This document shows, one piece after another, positions 33,065 to 42,308 of a stretch of 64,000 nt of DNA. This stretch comes from JAJDOD01 sp050299835 (GTDB taxonomy: Bacteria > Pseudomonadota > Alphaproteobacteria > Rhodobacterales > Rhodobacteraceae), in NCBI GenBank assembly GCA_050299835.1, contig JBNKWP010000012.1, forward strand, positions 1-64,000. The letters run 5' to 3'. A program made the translations under genes and the position numbers. The notes under the pieces are model-generated. The model did no database searches. It was not told the origin of the DNA and saw nothing but the letters and a program-made list of their open reading frames with translations. How positions within the stretch are numbered: position 1 is the stretch's first letter; every line of letters begins with the position of its first letter.

Positions 33065-33888
33065 CCGAGGATGCCGAAAGCGATGCCGCCAAGGATGACG
33101 GCACTGGCGAATATCAGGCGCGGGGTCAACTGCTCTGAGAGCAGCAGGACGCCGCCCGCCAGCGCAATGACCGGCACGGTCAGTTGGGCAAGCGCCGCGA
33201 CGGAGGCCTCCAGTCGCGGCAGGATGCTGTACCAGAGCGCATAGCCGAGCCCGGACGTGACCGCGCCGGAGAGCACCGCGAGGAGCGCGCCTGTCGCGGT
33301 CAGCCCGTCGGGGAAAACCAGCCAGACGACAATCGCGATGGGCGCAGCGCAGATGAAATTTCCTCCGGTCTCTCGAATCGGATCGCGGGCTCTGCGGCCG
33401 GTCAGCGAATAGATGCCCCAGCCCAGTCCGGCGGCGGCCATCAGAAGCACGGCGGGCAGGTCGGGGGCGGTTGTACTTCCCGGCCAGACCAGCCACGCAA
33501 GACCGGCCAGCGCCAGCGCCGCACCGATCCAGCGGAAGATGGCGGGGCGGTCGCCCAAAAGGACGGCTCCGCCGAACATCGTCAGTTGCACCATGCCGAA
33601 CAGGATGAGCGCCCCCATGCCAGCATCCAGCGCTACGTAAGCGAAGGAAAATCCCAGGATGTAGATCGCGAGCGATGCGGTCCCGACGGCGCGGGTTTTT
33701 CCTGCGAGGTTCGGCAGGCCCTGCCGCATAGCCAGCAATGCCGCAAGAAAGACGGCGCCTGACAGAAGACGCAATGCGGCGAAGCTGGCTGGCCCGGTTG
33801 TACCATCGACAAGTGCCAGGCGATTGAGGAGCGAATTCGCCGCGAAGGCGACCATTGTGACGGTCACAAGAAAGAACAGCCGCACCAC
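33034..33888 (-). CDS. DMT-superfamily transporter (EamA)
   Basis: A 284-residue integral membrane protein with ten predicted helices in two EamA repeats; ASFAALRLLSGAVFLAALL and GAVTSGLGYALWYSILPRLE are characteristic. Substrates of the family are amino acids, nucleotide sugars and other metabolites, and none can be assigned here. GTG 33888 is chosen because GGAG lies six bases upstream and the first helix follows at once. Confidence 0.85.
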   Translation of the reverse strand: MVRLFFLVTVTMVAFAANSLLNRLALVDGTTGPASFAALRLLSGAVFLAALLAMRQGLPNLAGKTRAVGTASLAIYILGFSFAYVALDAGMGALILFGMVQLTMFGGAVLLGDRPAIFRWIGAALALAGLAWLVWPGSTTAPDLPAVLLMAAAGLGWGIYSLTGRRARDPIRETGGNFICAAPIAIVVWLVFPDGLTATGALLAVLSGAVTSGLGYALWYSILPRLEASVAALAQLTVPVIALAGGVLLLSEQLTPRLIFASAVILGGIAFGILGQRRIGSSGS

Positions 33889-33967
33889 GAAAATCTCCGC
33901 TTCGGTTGATGGACAGTCTCTTCGCCCGTGCCTAACGTGGCCGCCGATGAGGACCGGAGTAGGGACG

Positions 33968-34711
33968 ATGGCTGAAAAACTGCGACTTGGTGTCAATATC
34001 GACCATGTGGCCACGGTGCGCAATGCGCGGGGCGGGGCCTATCCCGATCCCGTACGCGCGGCAAAAATGGCGGAGGCAGCAGGGGCCGATGGCATCACTG
34101 CCCATCTGCGTGAAGATCGCCGCCACATCACCGATCGCGATATCGAGGCGCTGATGGATGCGCTGACACTTCCGCTCAATTTCGAGATGGCAGCCACTGA
34201 CGAGATGCAGGCGATCGCGCTTCGGCACAAGCCGCACGCGGTCTGTCTCGTGCCCGAGAAACGCGAGGAACGCACGACCGAGGGCGGGCTCGAAGTGGCG
34301 CGGGAGGAGAACCGTCTGGCACATTTCATCGCGCCCCTGCGTGATGCCGGGTGTCGGGTGTCGATCTTCATTGCCGCCGACAAGCGCCAGATCGAGGCGG
34401 CGCAGCGGATCGGCGCCGCGGTGGTCGAACTTCACACCGGAGCCTATTGCGATGCCCATGCCGAGGACCGGCTCGACGAGCGGGATATAGAACTGACGCG
34501 GATCGTTGAAATGGCCGAATTCGCCCATGACCTGGGGCTCGAAGTCCATGCCGGGCACGGGCTGACCTATGAGACTGTCACGCCCGTTGCGGCGCTGCCA
34601 CAGATTGCGGAACTCAATATCGGCCACTTCATCGTCGGAGAAGCGATCTTTCTGGGTCTTGAAGCCGCTATCAAAGAAATGCGGCGCATCATGGACAGCG
34701 CCCGCAGCTAG
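33968..34711 (+). CDS. pdxJ: Pyridoxine 5-phosphate synthase
   Basis: A 247-residue TIM-barrel enzyme that condenses deoxyxylulose 5-phosphate with aminoacetone phosphate in vitamin B6 synthesis. LGVNIDHVATVRNARGG, ITAHLREDRRHI, EVHAGHGLTYETV and ELNIGHFIVGEAIF are diagnostic. GTAGGGACG precedes the ATG. acpS does not follow as it often does; instead a gene-end repeat and a candidate small RNA occupy the next 250 bases. Confidence 0.96.
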   Translation: MAEKLRLGVNIDHVATVRNARGGAYPDPVRAAKMAEAAGADGITAHLREDRRHITDRDIEALMDALTLPLNFEMAATDEMQAIALRHKPHAVCLVPEKREERTTEGGLEVAREENRLAHFIAPLRDAGCRVSIFIAADKRQIEAAQRIGAAVVELHTGAYCDAHAEDRLDERDIELTRIVEMAEFAHDLGLEVHAGHGLTYETVTPVAALPQIAELNIGHFIVGEAIFLGLEAAIKEMRRIMDSARS

Positions 34712-34773
34712 GGGCTCTGCCCCTCGCCCCTCCGGGGCTCACCCCGGCATATTTTCAGGACCGATGATAACGC
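34711..34773 (+). repeat. Gene-end repeat, copy A
   Basis: Directly after the pdxJ stop: GGGGC-TCT-GCCCC, then CCCCTCCGGGG, then GGCATATTTTCAGGACCGATGA. The same order (GC hairpin, then ATATTT, then GACCGATGA) recurs inverted at 34881-34930 and, more diverged, at 51472-51545. It may act as a terminator. Confidence 0.6.
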
Positions 34774-34783
34774 AGTGTTAAGC

Positions 34784-34885
34784 ATAAGGTGGCAGCCTGA
34801 AAGCGCGGCACAGGCTGGCAAGCCGATGGCCGTGACCGGTGAAAACCGTTGGCCCGCGTCCTCAGGGAGGCGGGCCATTTGATTT
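34784..34885 (+). ncRNA. Candidate small RNA with terminator
   Basis: Between pdxJ and metY three hairpins follow each other: CAGCCTG/CAGGCTG (34793-34799, 34811-34817), CGGT-GAAA-ACCG (34837-34848) and TGGCCCGC/GCGGGCCA (34850-34857, 34870-34877), the last followed by TTTGATTT like an intrinsic terminator. No coding frame fits. I cannot match it to a named RNA; its start is a guess. Confidence 0.4.
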
Positions 34886-34930
34886 CATCGGTCGAGAAAT
34901 ATGCCTGGGGTGTGGGGGCAGAGCCCCCAC
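34881..34930 (-). repeat. Gene-end repeat, copy B (inverted)
   Basis: On the minus strand, 29 bases after the metY stop: GTGGGGGC-TCT-GCCCCCAC, then CACCCCAGGCATATTTC and GACCGATGAAA. It is an inverted relative of copy A, so both pdxJ and metY end in the same element facing each other. Confidence 0.6.
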
Positions 34931-34958
34931 GTGGCGATGGCGCAGCCAGCGCAATCCC

Positions 34959-36245
34959 TCAGGCCAGTGCCTTGTTCAGGGCCTGGTCCAGATCGGCTAT
35001 GATATCGTCAGCATCCTCGATTCCGATGGAAACGCGCACGACGTTTGGCAGGGCTCCCGCCGCCTCGCGCTGTTCGTCCGAAAGCTGGCGGTGCGTTGTC
35101 GAAGCCGAGTGGATGATGAGCGACCGCGCATCGCCGAGGTTGGCGACGTGGCTGAAAAGCTCGACCGAGTTGATCAGTTTCACGCAATTCTCGTAGCCGC
35201 CCTTGATCGCGAAGGTGAAGAGCGCACCGGCACCGTTGGGGCAAATCTTCGCAACACGGTCGTAATAGGGCGAGCTTTCGAGGCCCGCATAGGTCACGCT
35301 CTCGATCCGGTCATCGGCCTCCAGCCATTTGGCGACCTTCACGGCGTTGGCCACATGTTTCTGCATCCGGAGCGACAGCGTCTCGATCCCCATCAGCGTG
35401 TAATGTGCGCCCTGCGGGTTCATCGTCATGCCGAGGTCGCGAAGGCCCACGGCGATGGAGTGGAAGGTGAAGGCCATCGGCCCCAACACCTCGTGGAACG
35501 TCAGGCCGTGATAGGCCGGTTCAGGCTGGCTGAGGGATGGGAACTTGTCGGAGGCCGACCAGTTGAACTTGCCTGAATCGATGACCGCGCCGCCGGTGAC
35601 CGTGCCGTTGCCGGTCAGGTACTTTGTGGTCGAATGCACCACCAGCGTCGCGCCGTGTTCAAAGGGACGGCAGAGATAGGGCGAGGCCGAAGTGTTGTCG
35701 ACGATCAGCGGCACGCCCGCGTCATCGGCAATCGTCGCGATGGCATCCAGGTCGGTGATGTAACCGCCGGGGTTGGCGATGCTCTCACAGAAAATCGCGC
35801 GTGTGTCGTCGTCGATGGCCGCTTTTACGGCGTCCAGATCGTCGAAATCCACCAGTTTTGCCGACCAGCCGAAACGTTTGATCGTCTGGGTCAGCTGCGT
35901 ATAGGTGCCGCCGTAGAGGCGGGTGGAGGCGACCACGTTGCGTCCCGGCATCATCAAAGGGAACAGCGCCATGATCTGGGCCGCATGGCCCGAAGAGCAG
36001 CAGATGCCCCCTGCGCCGCCTTCCAGGTGAGTGATCCGTTCCGCCAGCGCCGACACGGTCGGGTTGGTCAGGCGGGAATAGATGTAACCCACTTCCTGAA
36101 GGTTGAAGAGCCGCGCCGCGTGGTCGGCATCCTTGAACACATAGGCCGTGGATTGATAGATCGGCACCTGCCGCGCGCCGGTGGCCGGGTCGGGCGACGC
36201 GCCTCCGTGGATTTGCAGCGTGTCGAAATGTGGTCGGTCGGTCAT
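34959..36245 (-). CDS. metY: O-acetylhomoserine (thiol)-lyase
   Basis: A 428-residue PLP enzyme of the Cys/Met metabolism family, making homocysteine from O-acetylhomoserine and sulfide. HFDTLQIHGGASPDPATGAR at the start, GGAGGICCSSGHAAQI for phosphate and cofactor contacts, and VVHSTTKYLTGNG with the PLP lysine identify it; the length favours MetY over MetZ. The 70 bases upstream show no recognisable SAM riboswitch. It ends facing pdxJ. Confidence 0.92.
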   Translation of the reverse strand: MTDRPHFDTLQIHGGASPDPATGARQVPIYQSTAYVFKDADHAARLFNLQEVGYIYSRLTNPTVSALAERITHLEGGAGGICCSSGHAAQIMALFPLMMPGRNVVASTRLYGGTYTQLTQTIKRFGWSAKLVDFDDLDAVKAAIDDDTRAIFCESIANPGGYITDLDAIATIADDAGVPLIVDNTSASPYLCRPFEHGATLVVHSTTKYLTGNGTVTGGAVIDSGKFNWSASDKFPSLSQPEPAYHGLTFHEVLGPMAFTFHSIAVGLRDLGMTMNPQGAHYTLMGIETLSLRMQKHVANAVKVAKWLEADDRIESVTYAGLESSPYYDRVAKICPNGAGALFTFAIKGGYENCVKLINSVELFSHVANLGDARSLIIHSASTTHRQLSDEQREAAGALPNVVRVSIGIEDADDIIADLDQALNKALA

Positions 36246-36316
36246 GTAACTCTCTCCCTGCGTTTTGCGGCGAGACTAGATGGCAAGCGCCGCCCCTGCA
36301 ATGGCGCAACGGGTGT

Positions 36317-37300
36317 TCAGCGCATCCACAGTTTGGCGCGCTTGATACGGTTGCGGATCGGCTTCTCGGACCGGGGCAGGGCGTTCCGATCGAACAAGGC
36401 GCGCACCTTTTCGCCTCGGTTCTGGTAGATCATGCGCTTGAACGGTTCGTGGTTCTTCAGCACCTTCTTGATCCGGTTCGGGGCTGCGATCTCTTGCAAA
36501 ATAGTCAGCGTCGCGTCGGGTGCCTTGGCATAAAGAAGCGGCATGACCCGCCAATGCAGGCTGACATCGCCGTCCAGCCCGTCCAGCTCGGGGCCGGGGC
36601 GTCCTCCGCCCAGGCCGGTGATGACGGCGGGCAGCGCGATCTGGTCAAGCCAAGGGAAAAGAGCCTGGCTGGCAAGTTCCGGGGGCGGATCGTCGCGCAG
36701 GCTGACCATCAGATCGGACATGCGCGCCGCGAATACCTGCGGGCAGCGATGGAAGAACCAGCCGGCATTGAAATAGAGGTGGCGTTCCCAGTGGCCCACC
36801 GGATGATCCGGGTCGAGGGATGCGTCCATCTCAACACCTGCGCGATCGTACACCGCGCGCCAGATATCGGCGAGTTTCGGACCATAGAGCGGTACCACCG
36901 GCCAGGTGTCCTCCCGCGCCATCGAGGCTGAAGGATGGTCGAAATCGAAGGCAACGCAGTCGATCGGTCCGGTGATGATCGTGTCGCTGTCGAAAAAGAC
37001 GAAGGGCCGGTCGGCAGGCATCGCTGCCAGCATCTCGATCTTGTTGCCCTGCGGATATCTGGTGCCGAAATGCACGTTTTCAAATGGCAGGATGGTGGCA
37101 TCGAGACGTTCAAGCGCCTCCCGCGCCTCGGGCTCCATCCGCGGATCGCCGGGCCAGAGCGGGCCGGGTTGCGGTTCGCCGACGATCAGCCGCCCGGCAA
37201 AATCGGGAGCAGCATGGCGGAGCGAGGCCGCGAAAAGCACGGCCTCGTAGGACAGACGCCCGGCCTGAGCGACGATGCAGATGTCGAATTTGCCTGCCAT
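36317..37300 (-). CDS. Glycosyltransferase-like protein of unknown substrate
   Basis: A 327-residue soluble protein with no signal peptide. The opening KFDICIVAQAGRLSYEAVLF and RPFVFFDSDTIITGPI, a DxD motif after a hydrophobic strand, look like a GT-A-fold glycosyltransferase; the basic C-terminus (PIRNRIKRAKLWMR) could touch the membrane. No defined family is recognised. It lies 71 bases upstream of metY on the same strand. Confidence 0.65.
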   Translation of the reverse strand: MAGKFDICIVAQAGRLSYEAVLFAASLRHAAPDFAGRLIVGEPQPGPLWPGDPRMEPEAREALERLDATILPFENVHFGTRYPQGNKIEMLAAMPADRPFVFFDSDTIITGPIDCVAFDFDHPSASMAREDTWPVVPLYGPKLADIWRAVYDRAGVEMDASLDPDHPVGHWERHLYFNAGWFFHRCPQVFAARMSDLMVSLRDDPPPELASQALFPWLDQIALPAVITGLGGGRPGPELDGLDGDVSLHWRVMPLLYAKAPDATLTILQEIAAPNRIKKVLKNHEPFKRMIYQNRGEKVRALFDRNALPRSEKPIRNRIKRAKLWMR

Positions 37301-37494
37301 TGGGTGTCGTGTCGGCCCGGATTGCCCCGCGTTTGCTCTTGCCTACTGCGCCGGGCGCGGATCGTCGAGGGGTTTGGCACCTGACCGTCGCGGACAGTAT
37401 GCCGTAGTATTCTTCTAAGTCACGGAATTTACGATGAAATTACTGGTCATGTTTCCGTTGGTATGTATAGTGGTCCGGGGAAAAGGTGGCCATC

Positions 37495-38775
37495 ATGAGC
37501 GCGCTGAAAGATCACGATCTGCGGTATCAACTTGCCAACGAGCTGCATGCGCGACCGTTCCCGGCCCTGGTCGCGCCTTGCCGCGCGGCCTTTTTGGCGA
37601 TCAAACGGGCACAGGATGCTGCGGCAAGGGATCGCGATCTGGATCGGCAGCACCTGCTTGATCTGCTGGATCGCTATGGTGCGCCACATCCGCAACCCGG
37701 GGCGACGCATTATTTCGGGGAGATCGGCCGTCACCGCCTGAAATGGGAAAGTCACACGGAGTTCGTGACATATACCCTCTTCGCCGATGGCCTGGCGAAG
37801 GAGCCGTTCGACGGCACATTGTTTTCGGAATTTCCCGAAGATTGGTTGTCCAGGGCACCGGGCGAGCGCATGACATCCGCCTTGATCCGGGTAGAGATTC
37901 TTGACGACGACACGGCCATTCCGGGCAAGCTGGAAAACTGGTTCGTGCACGAAAGCCTCGCCATCAGCCGGGTGCTGGACGACGCGGCCGTCATGGCGGG
38001 CGATTTTCGGATCGATGCGGCGGGTCATATGCGGTTCGCGCTCTTTGCGCGTCCCGACACGGGGGAAAGGCGCATCGGGCGGGTGGTCCAGCGGATCTGC
38101 GAAATCGAAACCTACAAGTCGATGTCGATGCTGGGATTCGCGCGCGCCCGGCAGCTGGGGCGGGAGATCGGGGAAATCAGCGGCAAGCTGACGGGTCTGA
38201 CCTCGCGGATGAATGGCGGAGAGTTGCACCCGGAAGAAACGCTCGAGGCGCTTCTGGAGGTTTCCGCAAAACTGGAGACGACCCTGGCGCATTCGGATTT
38301 CCGCTTCGGAGCGACGGGGGCTTACAACGCGCTGGTCAACCAGCGCATAGCGATTCTGCGGGAAGAACGGTTCAAGGGCGGCCAGACCTTTGGCGAGTTC
38401 ATGATGCGGCGCTTCGATCCGGCCATGCGGACGGTTAAGGCGACAGATGGACAGTTGCGCGCAATGGCCGAACGTGCGGAGAGAGCGGCGAACCTGCTCC
38501 GGACACGGGTGGATGTGGAACGCTCGGCACAGAACCAGAAGCTGCTGGAATCGATGGATCGGCGCGCCGATCTGCAATTGCGGCTCCAGAAGACGGTGGA
38601 AGGTTTCTCGGTGGCTGCCATAAGCTATTACGCCGTGAACCTCATGTCCTACCTTGGCTATCCGTTCTTCCAGTCGATCGGCGTCGGAAAGGGAGTTGCG
38701 ATGGCGCTCCTGACACCAATCGTTCTGCTTCTTGTCTGGCTGATGATCCAGCGCATCCGCAGAAGCGTCCACTAG
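37495..38775 (+). CDS. DUF3422 family membrane-anchored protein
   Basis: A 426-residue protein opening with LKDHDLRYQLANELHARPFP, diagnostic of DUF3422, with long helical, possibly coiled-coil, stretches (about 215-355) and two C-terminal hydrophobic helices (about 375-418) before RIRRSVH. Function is unknown; the architecture suggests a cytosolic coiled coil tethered at the inner membrane. ATG 37495 follows AAAAGGTGG. The 194 bases upstream contain no other gene. Confidence 0.88.
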   Translation: MSALKDHDLRYQLANELHARPFPALVAPCRAAFLAIKRAQDAAARDRDLDRQHLLDLLDRYGAPHPQPGATHYFGEIGRHRLKWESHTEFVTYTLFADGLAKEPFDGTLFSEFPEDWLSRAPGERMTSALIRVEILDDDTAIPGKLENWFVHESLAISRVLDDAAVMAGDFRIDAAGHMRFALFARPDTGERRIGRVVQRICEIETYKSMSMLGFARARQLGREIGEISGKLTGLTSRMNGGELHPEETLEALLEVSAKLETTLAHSDFRFGATGAYNALVNQRIAILREERFKGGQTFGEFMMRRFDPAMRTVKATDGQLRAMAERAERAANLLRTRVDVERSAQNQKLLESMDRRADLQLRLQKTVEGFSVAAISYYAVNLMSYLGYPFFQSIGVGKGVAMALLTPIVLLLVWLMIQRIRRSVH

Positions 38776-38866
38776 AGCAATTCCGGAACAGATCGGATCG
38801 CATCATCGCCGCGTCACGGCGAACGCGAAAGGCGATGCCTGTTTCCGATTGCTCCGGAAACGTTCC
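38774..38866. repeat. Imperfect intergenic palindrome
   Basis: GAGCAAT (38775-38781) pairs with ATTGCTC (38848-38854), GCAT-CGCC with GGCGATGC inside, and CGCCG with CGGCG at the tip, giving a nested hairpin of about 80 bases beginning at the DUF3422 stop. The opening TAGAGCAATTCCGGAA resembles RIME-like repeats of rhizobia from memory. It may double as a terminator between convergent genes. Confidence 0.4.
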
Positions 38867-38904
38867 AAGCGACAGAAGCTGGGCGCGATGGGGCCGTTAT
38901 CAAC

Positions 38905-40215
38905 CTAGAATTCGGTCCAGTCTTCGTCGCTGTCCACAAAACGGGTCTCGTTGACGGCAAGTTTCCGTGCCGGCGCGTCCAAAGCGGGTCTCGGCGGTGC
39001 TGACTGGAGGACCGGTCGGGCTGGTGCCGGCCTCGCCTGGGGCGGCTTGGGGGCTGCGACCTTGCCGCTGAACTGGTTGGCCATCTCGATAAGCCTTGCG
39101 GAACTCAGGGCAAGATTGCCTGCGGCTTCCGAGCTTTGCTGCGCCATCTGGGCATTATGCTGCGTGTCCTTGTCGATAATGCCGATGGCCTTGTTGACTT
39201 CGATGACGCCACTCTCCTGTTCCTGGCTGGCGGAGAATATGCGCTCGATTCCGTCGGAAACCTTGACCACACCTTCCCTGATCTCGGTCAGAACACTGCC
39301 GGTTTCATTGACCAGCCGCGCGCCAACCTCGACCTCGCGACCGCTGGTGTCGATCAGGGCGTTGATGTCCTTGGCCGAACCGGAAGCGCGCTGCGCCAGC
39401 GCCCGAACTTCCGAGGCGACGACGGCGAAGCCTCGTCCGGCATCTCCGGCACGCGCGGCTTCCACGCCTGCGTTCAGCGCCAGAAGGTTGGTTTGGAAGG
39501 CGATGGAATCGATCACTTCAATGAACTTGCGGATTTCCTTGGAACCGCTTTCGATCTTGGCCATCGCCGCGATGGCCTGTTCGACAACCTCACCGCCTTT
39601 TTCCGCAATGGCCTTGGCGTTCATCGCCTCCGAAGTGGCGGCTTTCGCTTCCTGGGTGTTGCTTTTCACGATCGAGGCAATCTCCTCCATCGCGGCGGAG
39701 GTTTGCTCCACCGTCGCGGCCTGGTTCTCGCTTCGTTTGGACAATTCGCTGGACGTCGTCGCCATCGCTTCCGCCTCCGCTGCGATGCTGGAGGAAGTTT
39801 CGGCCACGTTTGTCAGCAGGGATTTCAGTTTGGCCTGATATGCCGACACATCCTTGGCCAGTTTCACGACCTTGGTCGCCCTGCCATCCGGCCCGAGAAT
39901 CACGTTGTAACTGCCATCCAGCTTGACGAGTTGCCCGCCTTTTTTCACCCTGTCGAACTCACCCATCTGGACCTGCCCGCGGGCAAGATCGGACCAGAAA
40001 CGCTGGTATTCCGGGCTGCGGGCATATTCGGGGTCGATGAACATGCTGTGGTGCTTCCCGACCACCTCATCCTGACGGTAGCCCATCGTCGTGCAGAAAT
40101 TGTCATTCGCTTCGAGAATCTTGCCTTCGGAATCGAACCAGATGATCGCGTGGCTGCGATTCAAAGCCTCGATCACGGCCTGAAGTTCTTCGGGGGTGTG
40201 GCTCATGCTGCTCAT
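38905..40215 (-). CDS. Soluble PAS-containing chemoreceptor (MCP)
   Basis: A 436-residue cytosolic chemoreceptor with no membrane helix. An N-terminal PAS domain (about 8-125; AIIWFDSEGKILEANDNFC) of the Aer/FAD or small-ligand type leads into the signalling domain (about 135-385), whose tip is FQTNLLALNAGVEAARAG. A proline- and alanine-rich linker ends in the acidic pentapeptide DWTEF, similar to the NWETF tether used by CheR and CheB. It may sense energy or redox state. No che genes are in the window. Confidence 0.92.
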   Translation of the reverse strand: MSSMSHTPEELQAVIEALNRSHAIIWFDSEGKILEANDNFCTTMGYRQDEVVGKHHSMFIDPEYARSPEYQRFWSDLARGQVQMGEFDRVKKGGQLVKLDGSYNVILGPDGRATKVVKLAKDVSAYQAKLKSLLTNVAETSSSIAAEAEAMATTSSELSKRSENQAATVEQTSAAMEEIASIVKSNTQEAKAATSEAMNAKAIAEKGGEVVEQAIAAMAKIESGSKEIRKFIEVIDSIAFQTNLLALNAGVEAARAGDAGRGFAVVASEVRALAQRASGSAKDINALIDTSGREVEVGARLVNETGSVLTEIREGVVKVSDGIERIFSASQEQESGVIEVNKAIGIIDKDTQHNAQMAQQSSEAAGNLALSSARLIEMANQFSGKVAAPKPPQARPAPARPVLQSAPPRPALDAPARKLAVNETRFVDSDEDWTEF

Positions 40216-40282
40216 TTCGGATCCCTAGCTGTCTTGGGTATCCGCTATCGCCAAATGATTAACCGAGGCTTATCGAGATTCG

Positions 40283-41257
40283 TCAGCGACCCCGAATGCG
40301 CGGATCGAGCGCGTCACGCAGCCCGTCACCCACATAATTCACGCTCAGCACGGTAAGCGAAATCAGCAAGCCGGGCCAAAGCACCCGCTCGGGATAGAGT
40401 TCCATCCGATCCACCGCATCGAACAGAAGCTTGCCCCAGGTCGGAAAGTCTGGCGGGAAGCCGAATCCGAGGAAGGACAGGGCGGACTCGGTGATGATCG
40501 CGGTGGCGATTCCCAAGGTGGCGGAAACCATGATCGGGCTCATCACGTTGGGCAGCAGGTGCCGGGTAATCATCTTCACAGGAGAGGTTCCTATGGAGCG
40601 GGCGGCCAGGATGAACTCACGTTCCTTCAGCGCCAGCACGTCGCCGCGCACGATCCTTGCGGTCTGCATCCAGCTCGTCACACCGACCAGCGTGACGATC
40701 AGAAGGAACGTGCCACCCTCGGGGCCGAACAGGCCCGCCAGGCGGTCGCGGAACAAAAGCACCGAAACCAGCAGGAGCGGCAAGAGCGGCAGGGCAAGGA
40801 AAAGGTCGGTGAGGCGCATCAGCGGGCCGTCGAGCAGCCGGAAATACCCGGCAAGCACGCCGATCAGAGTGCCGAGGAGGACCGACAGTACCATCGCCGC
40901 AAGCCCGACGGCCAGCGATATCCGCCCGCCGATCAGAAGACGCCCCAGAATGTCGCGTCCCAGGTTGTCCGTGCCCAGCGGATAGGCCCAGTTCACCTTC
41001 GCGTCGCTGTCCCAAAGCACCGTGTAAATCGGGCGGGTATCTCTCAGGGTCAGAAAGTCGCGCCCGGTTGGCACGTATTGCGGATCGTTCCAGTAAACCC
41101 AGGGTCCGGCGACCACCATCAGCACGATGAACAGGAAGATGCCCGCGCCCCACATCGCACCGCGATGGTTTCGGAACTGGTCCCAGATATCCGCCCATTG
41201 CGACCGGGGCGGTGCCGTTGGTTGCACCTTTTCCATGGTGATCGGCGTCTCAGTCAT
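40283..41257 (-). CDS. ABC transporter permease, DppC/OppC type
   Basis: A 324-residue inner-membrane permease with six helices and the binding-protein-dependent EAA loop around ARSIGTSPVKMITRHLLPN. An N-terminal OppC-like segment precedes the first helix, and GTDNLGRDILGRLLIGGRIS is typical of the DppC/OppC family. ATG 41257 overlaps the upstream permease stop by eight bases. It works with 41250-42257, the binding protein at 42309 and the ATPase at 44380. Confidence 0.93.
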   Translation of the reverse strand: MTETPITMEKVQPTAPPRSQWADIWDQFRNHRGAMWGAGIFLFIVLMVVAGPWVYWNDPQYVPTGRDFLTLRDTRPIYTVLWDSDAKVNWAYPLGTDNLGRDILGRLLIGGRISLAVGLAAMVLSVLLGTLIGVLAGYFRLLDGPLMRLTDLFLALPLLPLLLVSVLLFRDRLAGLFGPEGGTFLLIVTLVGVTSWMQTARIVRGDVLALKEREFILAARSIGTSPVKMITRHLLPNVMSPIMVSATLGIATAIITESALSFLGFGFPPDFPTWGKLLFDAVDRMELYPERVLWPGLLISLTVLSVNYVGDGLRDALDPRIRGR

Positions 41258-42257
41258 AGCGGATTCTCGGGTCGAGGATGCCGTAGAGCACATCGGCGAT
41301 CAGGTTGAATAGGACGATCAGGATCGCGAAGATGAAGGTCAGCGTCTGCACCATCGGCAGGTCATTGGCCTGGATCGCGGTGATCAGAAGCTGGCCGATT
41401 CCATTCACTTTGAACACTTGCTCGGTGATGATGGCGCCGCCGAATATGGCGGGGATGCCAAGCGCGATGACGGTCACGACCGGGATCAGCGAATTGCGCA
41501 GGACGTGGATCAGGACCACGGCCTTTTCGCTCAATCCCTTGGCGCGGGCGGTGCGGACGTAATCCTGGTTGAGGTTATCCAGCATCGACGCGCGCATGAA
41601 ACGCGAAAGCTGCGACGTGATCTGAAGCGCCAGCACCATCACCGGCATGACCATCTGTTGAAGCTGAACCTTGAAACTCGCCCAGTCGGTGACCTTGTGC
41701 GTCGTGTCGTAGATCGACGGGAACCAGCCAAGCCAGACAGAGAAGATGACGATCACAAGCACGCCCGAGAAGAACGGCGGCACGGAGAAACCGACCATGG
41801 TGATGAAAGTGCCTGAATTGTCGAACCAGGAATACTGGCGATAGGCGGAATAGATACCTATTGGCAGGGCGATCAGGATCGCCACGACATAGGCGACGCC
41901 AACGACCCAAAGCGTCTGCGGCAGGCGCTGGACCACGATATCCATGACCGGCGAACGGGTCTGCCAGGAGATGACGCGCTGTTGGCCCGCGGTCCAGTCC
42001 GTGCCGAGAATGCCATCGATAAGATAGAGCGGTTCGACCACGAAGAACTGATAGAGCCATTTGGGGAAGGCGATGAACCAGGGCTGACCGACACCCAGTG
42101 CTTCGCGCATCCTCTCCCGGACATCATCGGGAATGGTCAGGGGCATCCCCGCCAGCGGATCGCCGGGGGCAAGTTCCAGAAGCAGGAAGATAACGAGACT
42201 GATGAAGAGGAGCGTCGGTACGCTCATCACCAGTCGGCGGATTGTGTATGTGAGCAT
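41250..42257 (-). CDS. ABC transporter permease, DppB/OppB type
   Basis: A 335-residue permease opening with MLTYTIRRLVMSVPTLLFIS, usual for DppB/OppB, with six helices and the EAA-like loop ARAKGLSEKAVVLIHVLRNS. A large periplasmic section lies between helices one and two. It follows the binding-protein gene by 51 bases across a strong hairpin and overlaps the DppC-type gene. Confidence 0.93.
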   Translation of the reverse strand: MLTYTIRRLVMSVPTLLFISLVIFLLLELAPGDPLAGMPLTIPDDVRERMREALGVGQPWFIAFPKWLYQFFVVEPLYLIDGILGTDWTAGQQRVISWQTRSPVMDIVVQRLPQTLWVVGVAYVVAILIALPIGIYSAYRQYSWFDNSGTFITMVGFSVPPFFSGVLVIVIFSVWLGWFPSIYDTTHKVTDWASFKVQLQQMVMPVMVLALQITSQLSRFMRASMLDNLNQDYVRTARAKGLSEKAVVLIHVLRNSLIPVVTVIALGIPAIFGGAIITEQVFKVNGIGQLLITAIQANDLPMVQTLTFIFAILIVLFNLIADVLYGILDPRIRYD

Positions 42258-42274
42258 GTCCCGTGACCTAAAAG

Positions 42275-42300
42275 GTGGGGCGGAGTTGCCTCCGCCCCAC
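42275..42300 (-). terminator. Hairpin between binding-protein and permease genes
   Basis: A perfect 11-bp stem, GTGGGGCGGAG with CTCCGCCCCAC, and a TTGC-type loop lies directly after the binding-protein stop, followed on the minus strand by CTTTT. As in many ABC operons it probably allows partial read-through, keeping binding protein in excess of permease. Confidence 0.75.
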
Positions 42301-42308
42301 GTATCGGA

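Noticed and set aside
36246..36316. Possible SAM-II riboswitch upstream of metY
   Set aside because: The 71-base intergenic region shows no pseudoknot-like pattern that I could recognise and is barely long enough.
40259..40273. TTAA-N7-TTAT resembling a CtrA site upstream of the chemoreceptor gene
   Set aside because: One mismatch in a short AT-rich pattern, with no second site or promoter elements to support it.
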